Shown: positions 20,642 to 30,832 of the stretch, one piece after another | How positions within the stretch are numbered: the first letter of the stretch is position 1 | How the letters are laid out: each line of letters begins with the position of its first letter | Notes under the pieces: generated by a model | Told to the model about the DNA's origin: nothing | What the model saw: the letters and a program-made list of their open reading frames with translations, nothing else | The model's database searches: none | Translations under genes and position numbers: made by a program | Assembly: GCA_903813345.2 (NCBI GenBank) | Contig: CAIIXF020000007.1 | Span: 39,449,671 to 39,513,670 of the forward strand | Source of the DNA: Owenia fusiformis | Lineage: Eukaryota; Annelida; Polychaeta; Sabellida; Oweniidae | Direction: 5' to 3' | Length of the DNA: 64,000 nt

Positions 20642-21047
20642 GGTACAGCTGGAAAATAACATTTTGGTAAAAAAATTGCTATACCTGCACATGTTATTTT
20701 CCGATACAAAATAAAGTATGAAGGCATGTGTCAATTTCCTCGCTGTTTTTCAGGAAAGTATCATTGCATTGTCTTCTTTTAGAATATCTGGTAGGAATTC
20801 AATGGGCACTCCAGGAAATTCTGATATTTCACACTTTCTATTTTTCCAAATTTTCTTTCAAAGTTTCCAGACAACACAGGAGCTACCATTGACCTATTTC
20901 AAGATTTACTAAAAGTAGACAGTGTAATGGTACTTTCCTGAAAAAAGCAAGGAAATACACACATGCCTTCATACTTAATTTTGTACCAGAAAATAACATG
21001 TGCAGGTATAGCAATTTTTTACCAAAATGTTACTTTCCAGCTGAACC
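20642..21047. mobile_element. Fold-back element with ~130-bp arms and TTAA target duplication
   Basis: The arms start GGTACAGCTGGAAAATAACA on the left and GGTTCAGCTGGAAAGTAACA on the right (complement), and match with few changes for about 130 bp. The four bases on each side (20638-20641 and 21048-21051) are TTAA, the target duplication of piggyBac and Kolobok transposons. No transposase is present. It lies just downstream of the dioxygenase stop codon. Confidence 0.85.
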
Positions 21048-21127
21048 TTAAACTGAATCCCCCCTTGGCCAAAGCAGCGAGGGTCTTGAAGGTGTTTTAA
21101 TATCGTATTTCCTCCATATTATCGTTC

Positions 21128-24100
21128 TTAATAACCAAATGCTTCAGTCAGGAGTTTCTCATAGTATTCTCCTGCATTTATGGGTTCATATTTTGAGTCA
21201 CCAATACTTCCAATCATCGCATCACTGTCAGAATTTCCGAAGTAGACCATACTGAATCTAGACTTTTCTCCCCCTCTCATGTCGACTGGTTCACAAGGTA
21301 ACTTCATCGACCTGTGTGGCTAAAACAGAACAGCGCATTTTGTTATTAATAGAATGGCTTAAAAGATAGACAAATCTTCATTTACGGCTCTACGGCGGCC
21401 GCACAGCGTCCGTAGATTCGCAAAATCGATATAAAAAACCTACCATTATTAAATGCAAGTGCCCAAGTGGTACATCATACTACTCATCCCTATATTTAAT
21501 GCTGCATATTATGCATCACTCACATTTGATCTACGGGCAATCATACGGTGGCCGTAGCTTCCCAAAATTGAGATAAACATGGACGTTCTAATGTGAACTT
21601 TCTATATCTATTTTGTGAAGCTACGGCCGACGTACTCCTGCCGTATAACATATGTGACTGGGGTATCAACCCTGCTGTATAACAGGGCAATGTCTTACAT
21701 TAGCCTGGAACGTGTCTGATGTCCATCTCTGCATAAGATCCCCAATCAGAACTAAAAGACAACCATCTTTAGGCGTGGCATCAATCCAGTCTCCAGACAG
21801 CGACTTTATCTAAAGAAACAATGTAACAGTATCATTTATTAGAACTGCTATATCTGGAAGCAATCAATGCTGGGTTTCAATTTTTAAATGATGGCGAATT
21901 CTTCACTACCATATTCTTTCTAAAGACCGCACATCTCTATTGAGTACACCTGCGCACTTGAAACTTCAGTTACGAAGTGGAATGGAAGGATTACCCTTTC
22001 GAAACTGAACGGCGTGTACGTGTATGAAGTGCAGGGTAAGAACATATTAGCGACACTGCTGCATTTCGTACACTCTAACTTCGTGCATTTTTCTTTTAAA
22101 TATGAGGCACGAGTACGTGGGAATCAGGAGTTTGGTTGGTGTTCAATGATTATTTTAATAAATTATTCACCATTTCACGATGACAGATACTCAAAATGTC
22201 GATGAAGAAGCACCTATGCGTAACAAGAGTCGATGTTTTTGAGAAAGAAAGGCTCTTATTCTGACCAAACACCGAGATATATGAGTACTTACAAACTTAG
22301 CGCAAAAATAAATACAAATTACTAGTACGTTGTGCAATTCCGGTTGTTCGGCGTAAGGATGGGGTATGGTAATTCAAAGCGCGTGTTTAGTAAAACAGAT
22401 ATTGGCTTCTATTCTATGTTATCAATACTGCAGTCTTACCTGCAAGCCGCCCACATTGTCTTGTGCTATGAAGGAGACAGTGCCCCAATCTGTATGTCCC
22501 CCTAGACGCATTTGACTCTCAGACTTTTTAAAATCTTCTGGCATTTTTGGATAGTTAAGTATTCTCAGCAGGGTCCTTGTTTTCTTGGTGAAAGTGTTAT
22601 GAAGCTTTGTGAAGAAAGTTCTTTCCTTGTAAATATGATCATCAAAAATAAATGTTAGACATTCCAAACCAACTTTTCATAGAAATATATTTATTCAGAT
22701 GTTTCTTCACTGAAAAATGTGAAAATGGAGTTAAAATGTGTAATATACCTCCTTAATGCCTTGGTCACATTTGCTCCGATCCATCGGCCGGCGCGCCCGT
22801 CAGATTGAGTGTTCTGTTCAATATTAATTGTATACAATTTTGAACAAAATACTCAATCGGCCGGGCGCCGTAGTGAAAATCGGAGCAAATATGACCAAGG
22901 CATTAGCCTCATCTGGCCTCGGCTTTTTACATTTGCCTCGCCATTTTTTTATTCTGGCTCTGCCCTTGAACACATCTTATTACAGTCATAGTGAATTCTT
23001 AAGTGAGACATACCATGTGTGTTAATATTACATCGAATCGTGCTTACCAAGTTTAATGATAATGCCATCACTTCGAGTACTCTCATAAACAATGTGGTGA
23101 ATTCTCTGAACATTTCTGTATAGGTTTCTTCAAAGTATTTTACACTTTTTGGCCATCTCTGTTTAAAACATAAAAGTATATTATATTCAATATTACCAAG
23201 AATTCAATGTCAGCGATGGAAATGCTGAAGACTTCAATAACTCTAAACATGTTAAAAGTCGTACTTTGAAGGTTGAAATAATTTCTCATGAACCACCATG
23301 GTTAAGTTATGTGAAACTAGTACTATGAACTTAAAATATTGAAGTTCTACTCAAAATATTGAAGTTCTACTCAAAATATTGAAGTTCTACTCACTGAAGG
23401 TAGCCAATATTCATAATCGAACACTTCTTTAACATCAGCTGATCCACCATGTCTAAAACATTCAGTTCAATGCAGTAAATACGCAGCTAAGAGATCAAGA
23501 ATTGACGCAACCCAGCAAGGAAAAGTGCAGGCCCGTAGCCATGAGAGGGGTTATTGAACGTTCAAAAGTTTTACACCATTCTGCAGTTCTGAGCATTTTC
23601 CAGTGGTTTTGTGCCAAAATTGTCAAATGTGAAACCCCTTGGATTTTTTTTGAAAAAGGACCCCCTTGGATGGCAACAGGACTGAAGTTCGCACCAGTCA
23701 CAAGACAAACTCCAACTATCCCAAACCAAAATTAAAACCACCGTGAAAAAAAATGGTTCATACCCCCCCCCCTTCTTCTTTAAAGTTGTTTGTCTCTCAC
23801 TGAATATTCACTATTCTAGGCAATGTTTTTAGCAATGTAGAAAACAATTTAGATATTTATGATTTCCCTAGATTAAGCACTGGCGGATCCAGAAGTTGAC
23901 AAGGGGGGGGGGGGGGGGGTGGGCACATTTCAAGTCAGTGGAAAAAATGTTGGGCCCCTAAAACTCAAAACTGAGGCCCATTTGAGACAATTTGGCCTAA
24001 AAAGGTCCAAAAGGCCAAGTTATGCCCATATTTTGAGGCCCTGCAAAATATTTGGGGCCCACATTAGAGGGGATGGCGGGCTCCATGCCCCCTAACCCGT

Positions 24101-25204
24101 CCTGTATCCGCCAGTCGGTACAGTTAAACATGTGTCTATCATCTATGGAACATCCCCAGTTACTAAATGTGTTCCTTGTAGACAGGTGTTCCTTTACGGA
24201 GAGGGTTAATGAACATGGAAGTCAATTGACCTAAATTGAAATATAAAGAGGTGTTCCTTACACTAAGAAGTGTTCTATCATGCAGGTTTTATTTATCCAG
24301 AAATAACGTGAGCTTTGAAGTTCAAAGACTACATTATACATACGTTTCAGTTGCAACCCCAGAGTAGCCAAATTTCCCATCTTTTGTGAAGCCACATTTT
24401 TCCTTCTCTTCTCTTGGTAAGCTGAAAAACTCTCTTCCAATACTCTCCATTCTTTTCAACTGGAATTCAGTTCAAAATATTTCTTAGCGGGAAACTGTAC
24501 CGTCATTAACTATTCATATCATATATCATATCATGAGTGCAATGATTTCACATATCGTATCTGCATATACACTGTACACTGTATTTCTAAAATCAGCTGG
24601 TATACCATGATTCTTGATGTACATAAATCCCACCCCAGTGAGTGCCTTATACACATCCTCTGCAAGCTCTTGTTATATTAATTAGGCAGTGAATGGTTTG
24701 ATATAACTGCACGTGTACATGTAGTACTTAACATTTCTTACCAAATCAGCTGGTATGCCATGATTCTTGATATACATAAAGCCCACTCCAGTCAGTGCCT
24801 TATACGCATCCTCTGCAAGCTCTTGTTATATTAATTAGGCAGTGAATGGTTTGATATAACTGCACATGTACATGTAGTACTTAACATTTCTTACCAAATC
24901 AGCTGGTATGCCATGATTCTTGATATACATAAAGCCCACTCCAGTCAGTGCCTTATACGCATCCTCTGCAAGCTCTTGTTATATTAATTAGGCAGTGAAT
25001 GGTTTGAACTGCACATGTACATGTAGTTAACAGTCTTACCAAATCAGCTGGTATGCCATGATTCTTGATATACATAAAGCCCACCCCAGTCAGTGCCTTA
25101 TAAACATCCTCTGCAAGCTCTTGTAGTTGTTCATCAGTTGGGTTGTGCTCAGCATCTACATGGAAGCTATAATCACTAAAGTCAACTACAGGAGTCTCCG
25201 CCAT
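21128..25204 (-). CDS. 2-oxoglutarate/Fe(II)-dependent dioxygenase (isopenicillin N synthase-like), complete, 7 exons
   Basis: Exons on the minus strand are 25204-25040, 24459-24344, 23452-23395, 23158-23048, 22625-22440, 21809-21699 and 21319-21128. All introns are GT-AG, phases match, and the product is 312 residues, typical for the family. Residues 1-110 form the DIOX_N part (GVGFMYIKNHGIP; FFSLPREEK; GYSG). The catalytic core has the iron ligands H194-x-D196 (GHTDWG) and H251 (NPHR), plus the 2-oxoglutarate-binding R270-F-S272. It should be a soluble oxidase or hydroxylase using 2-oxoglutarate and O2; animal members are poorly characterised and no substrate can be inferred. The start has a strong context. 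Exon 5's acceptor (ttacaag before GAA) was chosen because it is the only one that keeps the frame. Intron 1 holds three partial copies of exon 1; intron 6 holds a fold-back element (21518-21661). Confidence 0.92.
21518..21661. mobile_element. Fold-back element in dioxygenase intron 6
   Basis: The arms of about 65 bp begin 'actcacatttgatctacggg' on the left and, in complement, 'cagtcacatatgttatacgg' on the right. Both contain 'ggccgtagcttc.caaaat'. A related 'ctacggcggccgc' phrase lies at 21390-21402. Confidence 0.7.
22754..22905. mobile_element. Small inverted-repeat element, family E (copy 2)
   Basis: TAATGCCTTGGTCACATTTG at the left and its near complement at the right (CAAATATGACCAAGGCATTA) bound 152 bp. 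The middle contains a second palindrome around 'attgtatacaat'. It lies in intron 4 of the dioxygenase gene. Confidence 0.85.
23341..23394. repeat. 20-bp tandem repeat overlapping a splice donor
   Basis: Nearly three copies of 'gaagttctactcaaaatatt'. The last copy reads 'gaagttctactcac' and, on the minus strand, supplies the GTGAGT donor of dioxygenase exon 3. The other copies read TTTTGA at that place and so do not create extra donors. Confidence 0.85.
23527..23690. mobile_element. 'GCCCGTAGCC' inverted-repeat element (copy 1, decayed)
   Basis: It starts 'ggcccgtagccat' and shares 'ccattctg.agttctgagca' and 'gccaaaattgt' with the element at 25419-25581. The right end is degraded. A more distant relative lies at about 47665-47800. 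Confidence 0.6.
23879..24115. mobile_element. 'ACTGGCGGATCC' inverted-repeat element
   Basis: ACTGGCGGATCCAG at the left and CTGTATCCGCCAGT at the right are imperfect inverted repeats. The interior has a G-run and 'gttgggcccctaaaa', also found at about 28817-28835, and GGCCC-rich phrases resembling 41940-42130. Confidence 0.75.
24117..24292. mobile_element. 'ACAGTAAAACCTGT' family C element (diverged)
   Basis: It begins 'gtacagttaaacatgtg', has internal 'aggtgttcc' phrases and ends 'catgcaggttttattta', matching the ends of the better-preserved copies at 46582-46726 and 61417-61575. It is in dioxygenase intron 2, next to exon 2. Confidence 0.6.
24589..25126 (-). repeat. Tandem partial duplication of dioxygenase exon 1 (3 extra copies)
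   Basis: The 3' half of exon 1 (about 84 bases encoding ELAEDVYKALTGVGFMYIKN and HGIPADL) recurs at 24978-24895, 24825-24742 and 24672-24589, with period about 145-153 bp including 'tatattaattaggcagtgaa' spacers. The two copies nearer exon 1 keep the donor (TTG then GTAAG) and differ by V-to-A. The farthest copy has lost the donor yet differs from exon 1 by five synonymous changes and only one replacement, at its last codon. No copy has a strong polypyrimidine acceptor, so use as alternative exons is unproven. Confidence 0.9.
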
Positions 25205-25418
25205 GATGTTTGTAATGCTACATGTACTGTAGTTTATTTAGAGGTGTAAGTAGTGTCGGGATAACCTTCAAAGGAAATAAACTGAGGTGTTCTATGCCTA
25301 CATTTGACCTTACTAATAGGACATACACGTACCTTTGATATCAACGCTTTAAATGTAACTATTTACATTTCTTTAAAAAATGAAAACATATTGGCTCTAC
25401 AATCTATGATACATGCAG

Positions 25419-25581
25419 GCCCGTAGCCAGAGGGGGAGCTGGGGGAGCGAAAGCTCCCACCCCCTGGCCAGAAATTCTTTCAAAATCATGCAGTTTTTCA
25501 CCATTCTGAGAATTTTTCACATGATTTTTAGCCAAAATTGTGAAAAAGCTCCCCCCCCCCTGGTAAAAGCTGGCTACGGGC
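25419..25581. mobile_element. 'GCCCGTAGCCAG' inverted-repeat element (copy 2)
   Basis: GCCCGTAGCCAG and CTGGCTACGGGC are perfect 12-bp ends of a 163-bp element, upstream of the dioxygenase start. Confidence 0.85.
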
Positions 25582-27998
25582 AAGACATGTATATACCACA
25601 GACTATATAGAAAGAATCTTTGTACTATATGTATCTGGTATTCAATACTCACCAAATTGGCTGATATGATATAAGCCTTGACAAATCAGATGAAAAAAGT
25701 TTATTTATTTGATTAAAACTTTTTAAGGTTTAAAGTTCTTAATGACAGAATTTTGAAATTGTTTTGTTTTTAATTAAAAGATGTCACCATTGTGCTACAG
25801 TAATGAACACTCAACGACGCTGAATAAAATTTTTAAAATACCTTTTAGAAATAGTTTGAAAAAGATTTTTTTAACTGAAACTCCATTAGAGTAATCAATA
25901 AAAATCTCATGTCATTTTAGAAGTTATAGCAAAAATATTGATAAATGCATATCATATGATACATTGAACACTATTTAGGCGTAAACTGTAGAAAAACATC
26001 ATAAAATTACAACATTTATTGAAAATTATTTCCTCTAAAAGAATGTCACCGGGTGGTTCGCGAGTGTCATTTCTTTAATTAATGAGCTCTTTTTAAAGAA
26101 AAGATAAAAGATGTAGAAAACAAATGAGAGATACATTGAATATGATATTTTTCGAGGAGGATATTGAATAAGCTGAATCCCCTGTTAAATGAAGCTTACT
26201 CTTAGCTCCACATTTTGTGCACAAGCGAATAATAATGAAAATATTTTTGAAAAACTACTTCAGATCTTTATTCATAATTTGACATTGTAACTTTTTGCTG
26301 AAGTTTGAATCGGTGACAGTGGCTTGATAAATAGGTTTGTATTTACTTGCTACACGTTGGCTATAGCCGATGCAATCTTTCAAAAAGTTTTGGAAACCAG
26401 AGTAGAAAGTTTCTGTCACACCCACCTTTTCGCATTCTGATACTCATAGCATCTCTCTGTTGCATCGCAGAAGGATAGAGATGGAGAGGGCGTGGCGTAC
26501 CACGATGACCTTTTCGCACCATACTCAACACTGACCTGCTGACCTCATAGTCCTAATATCCTATTTGGTGTGAAAGACACAACATACAATCAGTGCATCG
26601 AAGGGAAAGACATAACATACCTGTACAATCAATGTATCGAAGATACAATCAGTGCATCGAAGATACAATCAGTGCATCGAAGCTATGGACTCAACTGTCA
26701 GTCAATGTATTGTGTCGGGTTTATCCAACGTGTGTACTGAGAGAATTGATGATAGAATGTTTACCTTTTCAAAACACTTCACTCTCATTATGAGGGATTT
26801 CTCTAATTTTCAATAAAATTGAATAATCCACTTTATATACTTGCATTTTATACAAGTGGGAGTTAGAAGTCCGTATCAGGTTAAAATCGTTCTTGTTTTT
26901 TCGCTTTGAACTTTATTTTGCAAGGAAAACACATGACCCAATGAGGAATGATCTGAAGTTATAAAGAAATCATCCCACTTGTTGATGTACGGACATAAAC
27001 AGGTTAACAATTCTCAAAAGTTTTATGACATTTAAAAAGTGACATTAAATAATGAAACCGAATAGTGATTTATGTTACTATAAACCAGAAATGATTTTGA
27101 AAAGAGGACTTTTACTTGAAGAAATTACACCGGTGTTTTTTAATAATCGAGCTATATAGCTCATTTTGAGTGATGAATTTCAAAGAGCCGACAACTACGC
27201 TAAGGTAGTTGATGAATATGGAGATGAATAATTGACAAATGACATCAGTAAAGGAAGGAAGGAGAGTATGTTATTGTATAACTTTAAGGTATAACTCTAA
27301 TACATGAGTAGCAATTAATTATGTGAAGAGAAGCGAGAGATATTATTCAATGAAACGTAACATTCTTAGAAGTGATAATTACTTTAATAATTCATAATTG
27401 GACAGATAAGTGACTGTGAATTATTGGAATTATTGGAAATCGGACTCTCAAAATCTAGATTTCCATCTCAACTGTATTTTCTCGGAGTTTGGAATGAAGT
27501 AGAACTCTAGCTGCTACCCTGTTCAGATTTGTTCTCAGAGGAACTTGTAAACAGGGAGGGATAGGAAGAAAAAGTATCAAAAGCCAAAGGGTATGAACTG
27601 ACTAGTACCAAAGCTCCAAATTGTAGTGAATCACAGAAAATAACACTGGTGAAAGATTGGGGTACCATACAATACAGATTTGAGTACTGCACAATACAGA
27701 TTTGAGTACTATACAACACAGATTTGAGTACTACACAATACAGATTGTAGTGCTACACAAATTGAAATCCATTGATTTGGGATTAAACCCAACCTTGCCT
27801 TGAATGATCGTTGAAACGAACAATCAACCTACAATTACCTTCAATCAACCTACATTTAACTACTATCAACCTACAATAACCTACAATCAACAATCAACCT
27901 ACAATTACCTACAGTTACTGACCTGGGATGAGGAACGAGATGAGGATGTAAAACAGTTGATTTTAAAACAGTTGATGTAACTTAACAATTGATTTCAG
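25582..27998. other. No gene seen; short local repeats
   Basis: AT-rich intergenic DNA between the dioxygenase promoter side and the next plus-strand transcript. It holds small tandem repeats: 'tacaatcagtgcatcgaag' (about 26584-26682), a 22-bp 'acagatttgagtactacac' type repeat (about 27670-27755), and 'caacctacaattac' phrases (about 27820-27912). Frames in the tandem parts have no domain features. Confidence 0.5.
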
Positions 27999-28058
27999 CA
28001 CCAGTCCTCGTCCATCAATCATCACATCAAACGGAATTCACACACAGCAAGCAGGAAG
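27999..28058 (+). other. Candidate non-coding (5'UTR) exon
   Basis: A good acceptor (ttgatttcag) precedes and a good donor (GTATGT) follows a 60-base segment without ATG. It could be an upstream exon of the Ig-domain gene at 38.5 kb, which would need an 8-kb intron. There is no transcript evidence, so this is only a splice-site guess. Confidence 0.25.
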
Positions 28059-29405
28059 GTATGTTTGACTGTAAAACACTGTACATGTATATAAGTCCTA
28101 TTTCAATCCCTTGTAATTATCTGGATGTAACGTAGATTGGGGGAGGTTTTTTTTATTTTATTTTCATTTTTATTTCAAGTTCATATATTATAACATTTAA
28201 TATCATACAATGAAAATTCTACAAGGAGTGGGTGCAGGGATCTATGCGAGGTTGTATGATGTAAACGTACATTTGTTTTAGAAATAATTATTCATATAAA
28301 ATATTTTTGATATAAATTTCCTATATTTAAGTCTTTAATGAACTTAAAAAAACATTTAATAACATTATTTTCCCAAAACAAATGAGATAAAGTTATACTG
28401 GATCTGGTTCCTGGTTTTGCAGTGTTTACATATAGAACGTTACCAAAAATATTAATCTGAATAATTTTGTATACAACTACATGAAGTAAAATTTCAAATA
28501 AGGAGGCTGCTTGTCACATCTGAAAATATTATTTATGTTTTCTCATGTTCAATTTGAAAAATTAGATTTGAACTGTTTAACAAATGATAAACTTTGTAGG
28601 AAGTTCGAGGATGCTTATATATTGTCCTTGAATATTGTATTTTAATCTCTTTTTTCAAACGAGATAAGCAGAACTATTTTCAAGGCCCTTCTAAGTCATA
28701 TTCGGTACACTGCCCTTCATACGTTTGTCGACAGGAAGTTTTTATTGGATAGCATCAGGGGGGATCTGGAAACCAACAAAGGGGGGGGGGGCAAACTTCA
28801 GGTCTGGGAAAAAACGTTGGGCCCCTAAAAACCACATATCCCATGTTATTGTCCCATGGGGAAAACTCGTGCTATCCATTGTTTTCAGCATCATTTTGGT
28901 CATCGAAAATTGATATCTTCAAAACTAGACTTTCAATACAATTATATTTTTGAAGATGTTTTAAACCCCTTGTTGAATAATCTTTTCATGCAATAAAAAT
29001 TAGGAAAGGGAGATCCTCTTTTGAGTAAATAGGTTCAATATTTTGAAAAAAATGTTGACATGGGGTCCCTATTCATAATTTCTCGAATTGTTCGATTGAT
29101 ATTTTTATCATCATGGGTACTTCACTTGAAAGAAAACATATTGTTTTAACAAAAAAGCACTGTATTTATGCCCAGAAAGTACTCATGGTGAAAGATATGA
29201 CCGTCTAAAATCACTTGCTATACTGCACGTGGTCTTTTCAGGAATTTGTACAGGCCCTGTGAGGCCTTTATAAATGATCCAAATGGACTTCTGTGTGCCA
29301 AACTTATGGAGGGGAGAGTAGAATAATTTTATGGTGGGTGTATCAAGATGAAACATCATGTTTTACCATATTGATCATTGGGTGTTATATAATCGAAATA
29401 AGTCT
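28059..29405. other. No gene seen; fragment of a G-rich repeat
   Basis: Positions about 28755-28840 resemble the element at 23879-24115 (G-run, then 'gttgggcccctaaaa'). The rest is AT-rich without features. Confidence 0.4.
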
Positions 29406-30832
29406 TTTTAAGAGTGTTTCACAATTTTGTCCCACACTCTTAAAATTTCCTATAAATCTCTGATTTAATCAAGCCAATCAAAGCTTCCATTAACAATCAC
29501 AATTTTGTCCGACACTCTTAATATTTCCTATAAATCTCTGATTTAATCAAGCCAATCAAAGCTTCCATTGACAATCACAATTTTGTCCAACACTCTTAAT
29601 ATTTCCAATAAATCTCTGATTTAATCAAGCCAATCAAAGCTTCCATTGACAATCACAATTTTGTCCGACACTCTTAATATTTCCTATAAATCTCTGATTT
29701 AATCAAGCCAATCAAAGCTTCCATTGACAATCACAATTTTGTCCGACACTCTTAATATTTCCTATAAATCTCTGATTTAATCAAACCAATCAAAGCTTCC
29801 ATTGACAATCACAATTTTGTCCGACACTCTTAATATTTCCTATAAATCCCTGATTTAATCAAGCCAAAAGTTTCCATTGACAATCACAATTTGTCCGACA
29901 CTCTTAATATTTCCTATAAATCTCTGATTTAATCAAGCCAATCAAAGTTTCCATTGACAATCACAATTTTGTCCGACACTCTTAGTATTTCCTATAAATC
30001 TCTGATTTAATCAAGCCAATCAAAGTTTCCATTGACAATCACAATTTTGTCCGACACTCTTAATATTTCCTATAAATCTCTGATTTAATCAAGCCAATCA
30101 AAGTTTCCATTGACAATCACAATTTTGTCCGACACTCTTAGTATTTCCTATAAATCTCTTATTTAATCAAGCCAATCAAAGCTTCCATCCCGGACAATCA
30201 CAATTTTTTCCCACACTCTTAATATGTCCCATAAATCTCTGATTTAATCAAGCCAATCAAAGCTTCCATTGACAATCACAATTTTGTCCGACACTCTTAA
30301 TATTTCCTATTAATCTCTGATTTAATCAAGCCAATCAAAGCTTCCATTGACAATCACAATTTTGTCCCACACTCTTAATATTTCCTATTAATCTCTGATT
30401 TAATCAAGCCAATCAAAGCTTCCATTGACAATCACAATTTTGTCCGACACTCTTAATATTTCCTATAAATCCCTGATTTAATCAAGCCAATCAAAGCTTC
30501 CATTGGCAATCACAATTGTGTCCGACACTCTTAATATTTCCTATAAATCTCTGATTTAATCAAGCCAATCAAAGCTTCCATTGTCAATTACAATTTTGTC
30601 CGACACTCTTAATATTTCCTATTAATCTCTGATTTAATCAAGCCAATTAAAGCTTCCATTGACAATCACAATTTTGTCCAACACTCTTAATATTTCCAAT
30701 AAATCTCTGATTTAATCAAGCCAATCAAAGCTTCCATTGACAATCACAATTTTGTCCGACACTCTTAATATTTCCTATAAATCTTTGATTTAATCAAGCC
30801 AATCAAAGCTTCCATTGACAATCACAATAATT
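29406..30832. repeat. 78-bp satellite, about 18 copies
   Basis: The unit runs from 'atcacaattttgtccgacac' through 'tctctgatttaatcaagcca' to 'gcttccattgaca'. Copies are highly alike, with scattered substitutions (tccgac/tccaac/tcccac; tataaat/tattaat) and one copy (about 29870) lacking 'atcaa'. The left edge carries a hairpin: 'ttttaagagtg' (29408-29418) pairs with 'cactcttaaaa' (29434-29444). Confidence 0.97.

Noticed and set aside
24258-24440. Minus-strand frame MEESFSAYQEKRRKNV
   Set aside because: It is a shifted reading of dioxygenase exon 2. The frame that gives FFSLPREEKEKCGF matches the family and joins the neighbouring exons.
29406-30832. 78-bp regularly spaced repeats considered as a CRISPR-like array
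   Set aside because: The whole unit is repeated with no unique spacers, and the setting is a eukaryotic genome; it is a satellite.
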